Shown here: positions 16,668 to 26,990 of the stretch, piece after piece | Layout of the letters: each line of letters starts with the position of its first letter | Position numbering within the stretch: the first letter of the stretch is position 1 | Assembly: GCF_016741815.1 (NCBI RefSeq) | Contig: NZ_JAERRJ010000004.1 | Coordinates: 372,001-436,000, forward strand | Reading direction: 5' to 3' | From: Nocardia acididurans | Lineage (GTDB): Bacteria > Actinomycetota > Actinomycetes > Mycobacteriales > Mycobacteriaceae | DNA: 64,000 bases | The notes under the pieces: generated by a model | Seen by the model: only the letters and a program-made list of their open reading frames with translations | Database searches by the model: none | What the model was told of the DNA's origin: nothing | Made by a program: the position numbers and the translations under genes

Positions 16668-17975
16668 TCATCGAACAGTAAGCCGATTCTGGCTGCCCCG
16701 CATGACTCCTGCCAAGCTCAGCTGATAAGCGGCGCCATCCAAATCAGCTGTGCCACCGAAGACTTCAGCCAGCAATCCGTGATCGACCGCGCCGCGCTCC
16801 GCGGCCTCGACGAAGGCTTCGATGGTGCTCAGCAGCGCTGATGACGGGGTTTCGGCGACAAGACCGGCAATCACATCGGCCACGGTTCCGGCGGTCCACA
16901 TGCCGGGGACGGCGGCGGCCAGCTCACCCGAGGACGGCGACTCACCGCGATACCAGCGGCCATCCTCCCACCAGTAGCAGAAGGTGAGCTGCCCACCTCC
17001 CGCACGAGCGTTCAGGACCGGGGTGGCAACCCATTCCGGAGCGCCCGCGTACAGGCGAGGCAGATCAGCCGATCCGTTGTAAGCCGCGTCGAGCTCCGGG
17101 GCGTTCCACACACCGCCGGAGAGCACGGCCCGGTCGCCGGGCAGGCAGTACAGGGTGGAGCCGGAGCGACGGGAACCCTCGAACCAGCCGAAAGCGGGCA
17201 GCACGCGCGGACCCCATTCCGATCCGATGGCCACGAATGCGGCGGCGATAACGGCCCAGCGCGCCCACAGCAGCGGAAAATCCGGGAAATCGCCTTCGGA
17301 CAGCATCGGGGCCAGGCCGGATTCACGATCGGCGCGGGCTTGCACAGCCGCCTGCTGCGGGGTGCGTACCTGCCGGTTGCCGTGATGGATGTAGGCGGCC
17401 AGCCAGACGGGTAGCGCCGCACGCGGATACACCGCGAGATCGGCGAGATAGTCCTGGGGAGCGAACAACTGATCATCCGGGAACGGCTCGTCGCCGTAGT
17501 CGTGGGCGACCTCCAGTTCACCGCCGGAAGTGAGCTCCAGCTCCAGCCGCCACCACGGGCCGTCGCCGAGCTCGGCGGACAGCACACGATGTTCCGCGAC
17601 CAAGGCGTGGATGTGCGGGGTCGGATGCACCTGCGCCTGCCGCTGCTCGGGGTCCGTGAACACGACCCGGGCGAGCTGGCCCGTCACCGTGAGCGAGAAC
17701 GAAGCCCGCACCTGAGCCCAGCCGCGCGGGCCCAGCTCCACCAGTTCCTCGGCGATGCGGTGCGCGAGATTACGAGCATTCTCCGCGGCATCGGGCTCCT
17801 GCGGTTCCATCGAGAACCCGACATCCGGGGAATCGATTCCGAATTGGATATCCGGTGTGGGGTTCGCCGTGGATTCCGCTGTGGCGTCGGCATTTTCGAC
17901 AGGCTCACCGGCCGGCCGCGCCGTGCGGCCGGATTCGGTTGCTTCACTGCGGTTTTCCATCGACTCCATCGGCAT
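16668..17975 (-). CDS. Large immunity-like protein (YezG-type domain suspected)
   Basis: 435 residues from ATG 17975; a GTG at 17981 is also possible, and the open frame beyond overlaps the upstream gene. An acidic low-complexity N-terminus (1-75) is followed by a domain with LGPRGWAQVRASFSLTV, GPWWRLELEL and VAHDYGDEPFPDDQLF. That recalls YezG/Imm-type proteins, where a tryptophan-anchored sheet is followed by an acidic motif. The C-terminal half repeats a similar beta layout (FCYWWEDGRWY). It is third after the giant toxin gene, so it could be its immunity protein. This is inference; the family call is tentative. Confidence 0.5.
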   Translation of the reverse strand: MPMESMENRSEATESGRTARPAGEPVENADATAESTANPTPDIQFGIDSPDVGFSMEPQEPDAAENARNLAHRIAEELVELGPRGWAQVRASFSLTVTGQLARVVFTDPEQRQAQVHPTPHIHALVAEHRVLSAELGDGPWWRLELELTSGGELEVAHDYGDEPFPDDQLFAPQDYLADLAVYPRAALPVWLAAYIHHGNRQVRTPQQAAVQARADRESGLAPMLSEGDFPDFPLLWARWAVIAAAFVAIGSEWGPRVLPAFGWFEGSRRSGSTLYCLPGDRAVLSGGVWNAPELDAAYNGSADLPRLYAGAPEWVATPVLNARAGGGQLTFCYWWEDGRWYRGESPSSGELAAAVPGMWTAGTVADVIAGLVAETPSSALLSTIEAFVEAAERGAVDHGLLAEVFGGTADLDGAAYQLSLAGVMRGSQNRLTVR

Positions 17976-17985
17976 GGTCACTGCG

Positions 17986-18300
17986 TCATCGTCTCCTGCC
18001 CGGCCGCTCGCTACCCGGCCGCTGCCGTGCGGCGCGCTCGGCGATGGTGTCAGCCAGCTCCACACGGCGCGCTTCGGCATTGCTGCCGTCCAACTGGCCG
18101 GCGAAGGCGGTGCGCGCGTTGTGGATCATTTCCTCGGTGCCCCCGCCCTGCGCCCGCGCGATGACCCACAGCGCCTGCTCGGTGCGGGAATCGAGGCCGG
18201 TCTCGGTGCGAACACCGTGCCCGTTCCGCACTTCCACCAGCACGGCTTCGAAGTTGCGGCGCAACTGCTCCTCGCTGGGGCGCCCACCTCGCACGTCCAT
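17986..18300 (-). CDS. Small protein directly downstream of the giant CpnT-like gene
   Basis: 104 residues from ATG 18300. The GTG at 18294, with AGGAGG six bases upstream, is an equally good start; the frame is open to 18333. The protein is helical and charged (SEEQLRRNFEAVLVEVRNG, then ARRVELADTIAERAARQ), with no signal or membrane segment. It lies about 94 bp after the giant gene and a few bases before the YezG-like gene. It may be a subunit or chaperone of either. I do not recognise it. Confidence 0.5.
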   Translation of the reverse strand: MDVRGGRPSEEQLRRNFEAVLVEVRNGHGVRTETGLDSRTEQALWVIARAQGGGTEEMIHNARTAFAGQLDGSNAEARRVELADTIAERAARQRPGSERPGRRR

Positions 18301-18394
18301 CCTCCTCATCCATCGGCCACCAGTCAGCATCACACATTCCTCGCGATCGCGCCGTCGCGAGCACCACGGTCCCGGATGAACTCACACCGCGAGG

Positions 18395-21300
18395 TCACCC
18401 GAAGATCCCCGCCCGCCGCAGCGGATCGGCGAGCACATCCCGAATCAGCAAGCCCAGATCGGCATCGACGCTCAACGGCCGATACCGCAGCTCACACAGT
18501 ATGTTTCCGCCCGCCCGCAGCACGAACCGCGCAAAATCCCGGCCCGCCTCCCACACGGAATCGGCACCCATCCGATCCACGTCGAACACCTGCTGCCCGA
18601 CCCGCACCACGAGGCCCGTCTGATCCCGATAGAACGCCACCGGCACGCCATCCATGTCCCCGTACACCCCGGACACCGCACCGGGTGACGGGACCGCGCT
18701 CAACAGCCCGGTGACCGGGTCGAGAACCGCGTACTCGCCGTACCCGGCGTGCGCGCGCAGATACACGCCGCCGCCGCCACCTGCGGCGGGCGCCGAGGCC
18801 CGGGGGAAGCGCTGTCGCTCACGGCCCTGCCGGTCCGGCCCGCCCGCCGCCGGCGGTGCCATGGGCGCACCCATCCCCGGCATACCCGCCGGACCGAACT
18901 GGCCACCCGGAGAACGGGTTTCGTTGCCGTTCAGCGACGGTCCGGCCGGTCCCGGCAGGCTGTTGCCCGACCCGCCAGGCGGCCAGGCGACGCCGGCGCC
19001 CGGCGCGGGCGCGCCCACCGGGGAGCCCCCGGAGAACGGATCGGACGGATTCGACGCCCCGGGGGGCTCGGCTGTGCCTCTGCCGCCCGGAGATTCCGGA
19101 TCGAGCCCATTGGATTCATTGGGGTACAACGGATCCGAGACCGCGGGTTCGGTCGGGCAGGATGCGTCCGTGACGTCCGGCACTCCCCCGGCAGCCGGTA
19201 GTCCTCCAATCGAACCTGGGCTTCCCGGGAGCGCCGCATCATCCGAAAGCCCCGGAGTCGTTGGCATGTCGGGCCAACCGGCCCCACGCGGGTCCGCCCG
19301 GCCCGGCGAATTCGAGAGGTCCGGCGGGGAGGACGGGTTCGGAGGAGCGGACAGGTCCGGCTGCCCGGACGGCATGACACCGCTCGACGGACGCTGCCCG
19401 GATTGCCCCGGCGCGGTGCGGTCCGGTGAAGCGGTCGACCGCGAAGGTGGCGTGTCCGACGTGGACGGAGTACCCGGTTCCTCGCGGAGGCCGGGCGGCT
19501 CCCGAAGATCCGGCGGCGGGGTCCACGGCTCCGGTCGCTGTGGCGGCTCCGGGGTGTAGTCGGGGAACTCGACCTCGAAGTCGCGCGGAACCCGCGGCAT
19601 ATGAGACCGCCAGTTGGATTGCCACTCAGCGGTATCCGCGCCGGAACGTCCCGGACGCTCCTCATCATCCACCCGCGGGTCGCCACCATCGCGCCCGTCC
19701 GCATCCGGCTCCGGATCACGATCACCACCGGCCGCCGGGCCGTCCTCGAACTCGCCCGTCCCGGGCTCCGGTGCACGTGGCACCCGCCCAACGGCATCCG
19801 GCTCATCCGAAACCGGCCCGGCCGTCTCCGATTCGCCCGGCGCCGGGTCCACCACCGGTTCGGGCGCTGCGCGTCCGGCGTCGCCCGGCATGGCGGAATC
19901 GCCGAGCGAGGAGTAGTCGGGACTTTCCCGGGTGCCGGTGTCCTCGGAGGTTGGTGAGAGTTCCGCGGCCGGTTCGTGCGGGGACGAATCGGACTTGCCG
20001 ACAGCAAGATTCGCTTCGGGTTCAGGGTCGGAGTGCTGACCGTTGGTTGAATCCGGCTGCATCGGCGCTGGATTGGTGGGGGGTGGGCCGGCGGGCGTGG
20101 CCGGACCGGTGGGCCGGGCAGGGGCCGGGGACTCGGCACGGCTGCCGACCTGCTGCCACAGGTTCTCGGCGTGGGAGGCGGAGAAGCGGGCTTGGATGTC
20201 GGCGTTGCCGGCTTCCAGCCGGGCCAGCTGTTGAGTGACCGAACCGGGTTCCTGCTCGTCGGCCAGCTGGTGCAGCCAGGCTGCACGTTCGGCGTCCATG
20301 CGGGCTGCCCAATCGGCCTGCTCCGCCTGCATGCGATCGAACCAGGTGTCCGGGCCGGCAGCCGGTGGCTGGTGGGGTGGCTGCGGCGGCCCGGAGCTCG
20401 GCGCGCCGGGTGCACCGTCGTCCGGCTCATCGGGTCCGCCGTCCGGGTCATCGGAGTCGTCAGCGTCCGGATCGCCGGGCTTGCCGGTATCCGGGCTACT
20501 GGAGTCGACGGCGGCCGGGGCACGTGAGTCACCTGTGTCCGGGGCACCGGAGTTGGCCGCATCTGGGACACCCGAATTGGGCGCGTCAGGGCTGCCGGGG
20601 TTTGCGGTGACTGGAGTCGCGGGGTTCAGTGCGGCTGGGCCGGTGCCGGAGCTGGGGACGGGTCGCGGATGGTCGGGCGGCAGGGGGGCGGGCTCGTAGC
20701 GGACGCCGGCGCGGTCGCCGGTGAGGGGCGGGCGGGCGGCGTCCCAGTGGAAACCGTCCTGCGAGGCGACATGCGCGTTGGCTTCGCTCCAGGTGGCGTC
20801 GGGGTTGTCGCGCAGGAAGTTCGATTCGGCGAGGGCGTCCTGGAGCAGGAGCAGATCCGAAGGGAGGGGGTTGCCCGCGATGAGGCGGTTCCAGGCTTCG
20901 GCGACATCGGCTACCGCGTCGAGGGTGGCCCGGGTGAGTTCGCCGGTGACCGGATCGAGCACCAGGTGCGGGTCACGCATGAGATGGTCTTTGATCTGCG
21001 CGATCTGCTCGGGTGTGAATTCCGGGGGTATCAGGTCGGCGGCCGCGGCGGCGAGGCCGTCGACCAGCGCCTGAGCCAGCGCCGCACGCTCGTCCGAAGG
21101 GAAGTCCTGCATTTGGCGGCGCAGGTCGGCGAGCATATCGCGGGCATCGTCGGTGATGTCGGGGCCGGCGAAGATGAGATCCAAAAGGATATCGGCCGGG
21201 TGGGCGTCGGGACGGGCCGCGAGCTCGTCGCGCACCTGCTGGATGAAGTCGGTCAGACCCGCGTCCTGAGCGGTGCGGTGAGCGGCGAGATTGTCGGCGA

Positions 21301-24300
21301 TGACGTCGATATCGCTGTCGTCCGCACGGAATCGCTGGTACTCCGAGTCGGCCCACGCCTGCACCCGAGCCCAGCGCTCGGCGTCCATCTGCCGGCGCTG
21401 CTTGAAGGGCTCCGACAATTCACCGTTGTCATCGGCGTGCTCGGCCGGGAGGTATTCGCGCACCATCGGCTGCACCTCGCCCGGCCGGGACCGGAACATC
21501 GGATGCCCCTTGAAGCCCGGCGCGATCCGGCCCGGATGCTCCGAGTCGGAGTACCACGTGAATCCGCTCAGCTTCGCGACTTCCAGGATGACGCGCATGA
21601 TGTGGCCGGCCGCGTCCGCGAACGGCAGAGTGTAGGTGTCCACGCCGCCGGTCGCGGGGTCCTTGCCGCCCGGGATATGCGGCAGCAGGTCCTTGTTGAC
21701 ACCCGTATTCGGCTGTCCCGGAGCCGGATCGACGAAAACATCGACCACGGCGGCCTGAATCCGGTCCACCGCCCAGCCGCTGACGCCTTCGGGCAGATCC
21801 CGACCCTCGAACTTCTTGGGTGTCGACACCCCTTCGCGGTTGGTGACCCAGTCCGGCCTGGTGGGATCGACCGGATGCCAATTCCCGTCGCCATCACGCC
21901 ATCTGGTGCTGTTGAACCGGATGCCCTTGCGCGGCGGGGAGATCAGCCGGTCCACCGTGGGCGGGGGAACGTCCACCACGTGCCGGGTGCCGTTGCGATC
22001 GCCGTGCACCTGCCGGTACTCGATTCGAGTGGCCGGGTCGACCATGGCCTGCGCCACCGCGGCGCTGTAGTCGAGGGCTTGTGCCAGTGCACGATCCAGG
22101 TCGGCGTTCGGGCGCGGGCGCACCGCTCCGTCCGGGCCGCGCACGAGTTCGTCACGCGGCCCGTAGACGATGATCCGGCGGGGATCGCCGTCCGCGATGG
22201 CCACCCGGTCGGTGATCATGCGCGCGCCCTCGGCCTCGGCCAGCTGCCGGTACGCCGCTGAGACGCGCTCCATTTCGTCCTGGAGCCGCCCGATTCGGTT
22301 GTGCGCCAGGTTGACCTCGTCGGCGGCGCGGCGCAGATCCGCCACTGCGGGATCGTCCGGATGGGTCGTGCGCAGTTCCTCCATTGTCGCCGGAAGCCGT
22401 TCGGGACTCAGCGCCGACTCGTTCACCGTGCCGTCGGAATCGGCCAATCCGAAACGTGCGGCCAAGGCGTCCCGTTCCTGTCGCACCGGCTTGATCTCCA
22501 CCAGTTCGCCGGCGCGCTCCCGCGCCAGCCGATCGTGCTCTGCGCGCACCTCCTCCGGGAGTGGCCGACGGCCGATCTCGCCGGTCTGCTCCAGCGCACG
22601 CAACTCCCGGTCGATATGGCCGAGCTGCTCGTCCAGTCGATGCACTCGCTCCGCCGCGTCGACGAGTTTGCGCAGCGCCTCGCGACGGCGAGCCGATTCG
22701 TCCGGCGACAGCGATTCCCGAACCTGCTGTGCGCCTTCGTCTCCCGCGCTCGAGATATCCACCGTTTGGATGCCGAGCCGGTCGTAGAGCCGAAGGATGG
22801 TCTGCGCCAGCGCTTCCCGGGTGCCCAGCGCCGTTTCCGGATCCACACCGTCGAGCAGGCGGCCGATGCGCGCGTCCCGTTTGGCGCGCCAGAACTCCAG
22901 TTCCCGCGCCAATTCCTTGCGCTGCTGCAGCAATTCGTCGTACCGGTCGCGAACCGCATCGGTGTCGGCGTCCGGGTTCGGAGTGCTTCCGTTGTCCGGC
23001 GTGGTCCCGGCATCCGGTGTGGTCCCGTTGTCCGGCGTGGTCCCGGCATCCGGCGTGGGTTCCGCGGCTGGTTGGAGCGGCTCGCCGCCCTCCGGCCGGC
23101 CACCGGCCATGTCCCACAGCCAGTCAGCCCGCTCACGGGCCATCCGGGCCAGCCATTCGGCATTGTCGGCCTCGAATCGCGCGGTCCGCGCGTCCGGAGT
23201 GTCGGACGGGTCCTGATCGGCGAGGCCGCGAAGCCATTGCGCGCGTTCGGCATCCATCCGCGCTTCCCAGTCCGCCTGCTCGGCGCGCATGCGGTCGAAC
23301 CAGCCATCCGGATCGTCCGGACTCGGCGTGGCGGGGGGACGATTCGGCGGACCGTTCTCGCCGCCGTCCCTGCCACCCTCGTCGCCGGGACTCGGCTCCG
23401 GCTCGCCGGCGCCCCGGCGTTCGGCCGGCTCCGACGGACGGTGACCGCCGTCTACCTGTGAATTATTTTGTCCCCCAGAGAATTCCCGCGCGGCGTCGAC
23501 CAGCACGCGGTGCAGCACCTGTGCTGCTTCGCTAGCGTTCTCGCCGTTCATCTCGACATCGGTGAAGGCTTCCGCGAGGGCCTCCGTGGGCTCGAAGATG
23601 TCGTTGTCGTCGAAGCTGTAACCGCTGAGTTCCCGCACGAAATCGTCGAATTCGCGGAGGGTGTCCGGATCGGTCCAGTCCTGGACGCCCCGGGTCACCT
23701 CGAAATGGTCGAGCAGCGCATCCCAGGCGCGGTCGCGGGCCACCATATCGGCGGCGGAGTCCAGGGCATGCGCGAGCTCATGCACGATCGTCGAATACAC
23801 CGGGCGCGCACCGGATCCCGGCACCAGATCGCCGTTGGCCTCGTCGGCCGCCACCCGCCGGGCGAATTGCACCGGGTTGGTTGCGTGACGCCGGTTGAAC
23901 ACGATGCGGTCGGTGTGCGGGTGCACGGCGTTCGGTTCCGCGTGCGCGTACACGTTCCGGTCGCCGATCCGATCGATCGCCACGCGTCGCAGATCGATCT
24001 CCGGATACTGCGACAGCACGAACTCGACGGCCCGTGCGATCTCGCGAGCCACATCGGGGTGCATACTCTCGTCGAAACCGTCGACGAGCAAGCCATGCGG
24101 TTCCCGGTCCGCGAACCGCCGCTCCAGCTCGTCGGCCACTTCCTCGGGGCTCAGTGCCGACCAATCGTCCGCTGGTGGTTCGTCACCCCCGTACAGCAGT
24201 CGCTCCGGATCCCCCGCTGCCCGGCCGGAATCCGAGCCGGGCTGCGATCCGCCCCCGGCCCGGCCGGGATGCGGAGCCGACCCGTCCGGCAGCGCGCCGC

Positions 24301-26980
24301 GTCCGGCACGTGCCGCCGGACCGTTCTCGCGCCGCGCAGGTCCCGGGGCCTGGGCAGGCGGCGGCGAGACGATGGGCGCGAGCAGATCCGTCCGAGCCGG
24401 ACCTTCTGCCCTCCCCGGCGCGTCCTGCGGAGGCAGGCCGCTATCGCGCGCGGCCGATTCGTCGCCAGCGGGTTCGCGCGGCGACCCTCCCCGATCGGTA
24501 GCCGGGGGCGTCTGCTTCGCAGGTGCGTCCGAGGCGTTGTCGGGGATCTCCCGCACAGGCGTGGTGGGAGCACCGTCCGGGGTTTCCCTCGCGGGCACGA
24601 CGGGAGCACCATCGGAGGTTTCCCTCACGGGCACAGCGGGAGCACCATCGGAGGTTTCCCTCACGGGCACAGCGGGAGCACCATCCGGGGCTTCCCTCAC
24701 GGGCACAGCGGGAGCACCATCCGGGGCTTCCCTCACAGGTGTGGCGGAGGTGTCGTCGGGCGTCGTCGCGTGCGGGGTGCGGTGGTCGCCGGAGGAATCG
24801 GAGGGCTGGTGTGCGTCGACTTCTGCACCGGTGGTGCTTGCGCGAACACTGGGATTCGGGTCGGCCGCGCCGGGACCCGCTGTCCTGTCGCCTATTCCGG
24901 CGCGGTGGTCGGCAGCGGGGCCGGCGCCTTCCACCCGCGACGGTTCCACGACGGTGCCCAGCGGCGGGCGCGGACCGGGACCGGCGGACGGGCGTGTGAG
25001 GTCGGAGGCGGAGGGCGAGCCCACGCGGGTGTCGGGGCGCGAGTCGGTGACCGGACCGCGGCTATCCGCCGCTGCCGCAGGTTGATTGACGGGATTCGCG
25101 GCGTGCGTGACAGGTCCACTCTCGGGTAGGCCCGCGAAGGCCGTGTCGCGGTCGCCGCCGATGATCCCGTCCGCACGCGGGACGTGACCCGCATCCGGGA
25201 ACGATGCAGGAGCGAGCATGGTCGAGCCCGAAGCGGATTCGGGTACGCCGCCGTGTGGGCGGGCGCCCGAGTCGGACTCGGGCATACCCGCCGCGGGCTC
25301 GGGCATACCCGCCGCGGGTGGATGGGCCTCGGGCTGCCCGGCACCGGGAGCCTGATCCGACGAGCCGACGTCGGCGTTCGGTGGGATCGCGCCATCGGTC
25401 GGCGCTCCGGCTCGGGATTCGCCCTCGGCATCCGACGTAGCGCTCGAACCTGAGGGTTGCGAGCTGCCCGGGGAATTCGATGCCGGAGTGCTCGCACTCG
25501 GCGTATTCGACGCGGACGCAGGAGAACTCGGGCTTCCCGAAACCGGCGTGGACGAAGCGGGCGCATTCGACACCGGCGCGGACGAACTCGGCGCATTCGA
25601 CACCGGCGCAGGCGAACCCGGCGCATTCGACACCGGCGCAGGCGAACCCGGCGCACTCGACACCGGCGCAGGCGAACCCGGCGCACTCGACACCGGCGCA
25701 GGCGAACCCGGCGCACTCGACACCGGCGCAGTGGCGGACGGTCCGTTCGCGGGTGGCGGGTGCATCGTGGTCGTGCCTGCCGGTGCGGCGGCCGGCTGTG
25801 TGGTCGGCGCGTTCCGATCGGCTTCCGGCATGCCGGCCCAGGATGCCGGGTCGGTGGCACCGTCGCGGCCGGGCTCTCCCGAGTCGGCTTGCGGCCGGCT
25901 TTCGCCCGGCTGCTGTCCATTGGTGTCGGGGCCGGGCCGAGTGCCGTCACCACCGGAACCCGCGGGGTCGACGTTCGGTCCAGCGCCGCCGCCCGGACCT
26001 GCCGGACCGTAGAACCGCCGCGCCGCACCGTGACTCGCGCCCGATGCGGCGCCGTTGAACCCTCCCGAGGTGAGCATGCGCGGGTCGAGAGGGGTGTTGG
26101 CCAGGTTTTCGACCGCCTGGTCCCAGCCGTCCCGGTAGACGTCGATCCCGAACTGCGCGCCGGTGCCGGCGACGAATCCCGCTCCCGCACCGACCAGACC
26201 GGCCGCACCGCCGGTGATCGCGTTACCGAGCAGACCGTCGATTCCTTTGCGCGCCAGCTTGTTTCCGAGCCAGTCCCCGAAGGGACCGGCCGCCGCGCCG
26301 CCTGCCGCCGAACTGATCGCGGTGACGGCGACCTGGTCCCAGTTGATCTCCTTCCGTTTGCCGGTGGAGACCTGGTACTGCTGGATACCTATTTCCTGGG
26401 CCGTGCCCAGCGTGAAATCGATGGCCACGTGCCGCAACAGGAACCGGACCACCGCCGCGCCCGCCATGCGCGCCGCGTGCTGCGCGATCGCCGTCGCGGC
26501 GCGCCGACCGATGATGCGCACCGCGATGCGAGTCGCGGCGACGATCACCGCTTGCACCGCGGGCGCGGTCGGCGGCCAGATCCACGCCGCCAGAATCTCT
26601 GCCGCCGCCAGGGCCAGCGACGAATAGAACATGAGCTTCGTGTATTCGATCTCGGTTCCGGTCGAGTACGCCGAATCACCGAGATCGTCGAAGTATTTCG
26701 CGAGGTCGGGCAGGGAGATGCTCTCCTCGCCACCGCCGCCGACACCGCGCAGGGCATCGAACAGCTTCGACATCTCCTCGATGCCCCTGCCCTCGGGATA
26801 GGCCGCCAGCGTCGCGTATTTCGCGTCGTCTATGGCGGGCAGTAGTTGCCGCAGCCCTTCGGCGGCGGTGTGCCAATCCTGCGCCAGCGCCCACATACCG
26901 CTCTCGCTGCCGTCCGGCCATTCCATGCCGACCAGCCAGCCGACCCATTCGAGCGATTCGGGAAATTCTATGTCTCCCAA
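18395..26980 (-). CDS. Giant CpnT-like type VII secreted protein with zincin motif
   Basis: 2,861 residues from a TTG at 26980 (GTAGGG eight bases upstream, 10 bp after the YbaB-like stop). Residues 1-330 resemble the helical N-domain of CpnT-type proteins (IEFPESLEWVGWLVG, glycine-rich hydrophobic helices). Residues 330-970 are low-complexity Pro/Ser/Ala with two tandem repeats. A zincin helix HELAHALD is at 1067-1071 and a WFDRM-AEQADW helical element occurs twice (about 1227 and 2211). Residues 1460-1600 look coiled-coil and 1574-2094 form an unrecognised globular region. A proline-rich stretch precedes a compact C-domain (2737-2861; VLDPVTGLLS, LCELRYRPL). The operon WXG100-YbaB-giant-small-YezG resembles secreted toxin operons. 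Toxicity is unproven, and the C-domain matches no fold I know. Confidence 0.75.
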   Translation of the reverse strand: MGDIEFPESLEWVGWLVGMEWPDGSESGMWALAQDWHTAAEGLRQLLPAIDDAKYATLAAYPEGRGIEEMSKLFDALRGVGGGGEESISLPDLAKYFDDLGDSAYSTGTEIEYTKLMFYSSLALAAAEILAAWIWPPTAPAVQAVIVAATRIAVRIIGRRAATAIAQHAARMAGAAVVRFLLRHVAIDFTLGTAQEIGIQQYQVSTGKRKEINWDQVAVTAISSAAGGAAAGPFGDWLGNKLARKGIDGLLGNAITGGAAGLVGAGAGFVAGTGAQFGIDVYRDGWDQAVENLANTPLDPRMLTSGGFNGAASGASHGAARRFYGPAGPGGGAGPNVDPAGSGGDGTRPGPDTNGQQPGESRPQADSGEPGRDGATDPASWAGMPEADRNAPTTQPAAAPAGTTTMHPPPANGPSATAPVSSAPGSPAPVSSAPGSPAPVSSAPGSPAPVSNAPGSPAPVSNAPSSSAPVSNAPASSTPVSGSPSSPASASNTPSASTPASNSPGSSQPSGSSATSDAEGESRAGAPTDGAIPPNADVGSSDQAPGAGQPEAHPPAAGMPEPAAGMPESDSGARPHGGVPESASGSTMLAPASFPDAGHVPRADGIIGGDRDTAFAGLPESGPVTHAANPVNQPAAAADSRGPVTDSRPDTRVGSPSASDLTRPSAGPGPRPPLGTVVEPSRVEGAGPAADHRAGIGDRTAGPGAADPNPSVRASTTGAEVDAHQPSDSSGDHRTPHATTPDDTSATPVREAPDGAPAVPVREAPDGAPAVPVRETSDGAPAVPVRETSDGAPVVPARETPDGAPTTPVREIPDNASDAPAKQTPPATDRGGSPREPAGDESAARDSGLPPQDAPGRAEGPARTDLLAPIVSPPPAQAPGPARRENGPAARAGRGALPDGSAPHPGRAGGGSQPGSDSGRAAGDPERLLYGGDEPPADDWSALSPEEVADELERRFADREPHGLLVDGFDESMHPDVAREIARAVEFVLSQYPEIDLRRVAIDRIGDRNVYAHAEPNAVHPHTDRIVFNRRHATNPVQFARRVAADEANGDLVPGSGARPVYSTIVHELAHALDSAADMVARDRAWDALLDHFEVTRGVQDWTDPDTLREFDDFVRELSGYSFDDNDIFEPTEALAEAFTDVEMNGENASEAAQVLHRVLVDAAREFSGGQNNSQVDGGHRPSEPAERRGAGEPEPSPGDEGGRDGGENGPPNRPPATPSPDDPDGWFDRMRAEQADWEARMDAERAQWLRGLADQDPSDTPDARTARFEADNAEWLARMARERADWLWDMAGGRPEGGEPLQPAAEPTPDAGTTPDNGTTPDAGTTPDNGSTPNPDADTDAVRDRYDELLQQRKELARELEFWRAKRDARIGRLLDGVDPETALGTREALAQTILRLYDRLGIQTVDISSAGDEGAQQVRESLSPDESARRREALRKLVDAAERVHRLDEQLGHIDRELRALEQTGEIGRRPLPEEVRAEHDRLARERAGELVEIKPVRQERDALAARFGLADSDGTVNESALSPERLPATMEELRTTHPDDPAVADLRRAADEVNLAHNRIGRLQDEMERVSAAYRQLAEAEGARMITDRVAIADGDPRRIIVYGPRDELVRGPDGAVRPRPNADLDRALAQALDYSAAVAQAMVDPATRIEYRQVHGDRNGTRHVVDVPPPTVDRLISPPRKGIRFNSTRWRDGDGNWHPVDPTRPDWVTNREGVSTPKKFEGRDLPEGVSGWAVDRIQAAVVDVFVDPAPGQPNTGVNKDLLPHIPGGKDPATGGVDTYTLPFADAAGHIMRVILEVAKLSGFTWYSDSEHPGRIAPGFKGHPMFRSRPGEVQPMVREYLPAEHADDNGELSEPFKQRRQMDAERWARVQAWADSEYQRFRADDSDIDVIADNLAAHRTAQDAGLTDFIQQVRDELAARPDAHPADILLDLIFAGPDITDDARDMLADLRRQMQDFPSDERAALAQALVDGLAAAAADLIPPEFTPEQIAQIKDHLMRDPHLVLDPVTGELTRATLDAVADVAEAWNRLIAGNPLPSDLLLLQDALAESNFLRDNPDATWSEANAHVASQDGFHWDAARPPLTGDRAGVRYEPAPLPPDHPRPVPSSGTGPAALNPATPVTANPGSPDAPNSGVPDAANSGAPDTGDSRAPAAVDSSSPDTGKPGDPDADDSDDPDGGPDEPDDGAPGAPSSGPPQPPHQPPAAGPDTWFDRMQAEQADWAARMDAERAAWLHQLADEQEPGSVTQQLARLEAGNADIQARFSASHAENLWQQVGSRAESPAPARPTGPATPAGPPPTNPAPMQPDSTNGQHSDPEPEANLAVGKSDSSPHEPAAELSPTSEDTGTRESPDYSSLGDSAMPGDAGRAAPEPVVDPAPGESETAGPVSDEPDAVGRVPRAPEPGTGEFEDGPAAGGDRDPEPDADGRDGGDPRVDDEERPGRSGADTAEWQSNWRSHMPRVPRDFEVEFPDYTPEPPQRPEPWTPPPDLREPPGLREEPGTPSTSDTPPSRSTASPDRTAPGQSGQRPSSGVMPSGQPDLSAPPNPSSPPDLSNSPGRADPRGAGWPDMPTTPGLSDDAALPGSPGSIGGLPAAGGVPDVTDASCPTEPAVSDPLYPNESNGLDPESPGGRGTAEPPGASNPSDPFSGGSPVGAPAPGAGVAWPPGGSGNSLPGPAGPSLNGNETRSPGGQFGPAGMPGMGAPMAPPAAGGPDRQGRERQRFPRASAPAAGGGGGVYLRAHAGYGEYAVLDPVTGLLSAVPSPGAVSGVYGDMDGVPVAFYRDQTGLVVRVGQQVFDVDRMGADSVWEAGRDFARFVLRAGGNILCELRYRPLSVDADLGLLIRDVLADPLRRAGIFG
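24540..24740 (-). repeat. 39-bp tandem repeat inside the giant gene
   Basis: About five to six copies of a 13-residue unit of the type VREAPDGAPAVPV. Neighbouring copies are nearly identical at the DNA level and diverge towards both ends. It encodes part of the flexible stalk between the N-domain and the zincin region. Confidence 0.8.
25545..25735 (-). repeat. 30-bp tandem repeat inside the giant gene
   Basis: About six copies of a 10-residue unit APVSSAPGSP or APVSNAPGSP, with almost identical DNA in the last copies. It forms a Pro/Ser stalk near residues 415-478. Copy number is likely to vary between strains by slippage. Confidence 0.85.
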
Positions 26981-26990
26981 GAGGCTTGCC

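Noticed and set aside
20669..25129. Long + strand open frames opposite the giant CpnT-like gene
   Set aside because: Antisense shadows; the - strand shows ordered domains, repeats and a zincin motif.
25545..25735. 30-bp repeats of CRISPR-like length
   Set aside because: There are no spacers between units, and they translate to a Pro/Ser stalk in frame.
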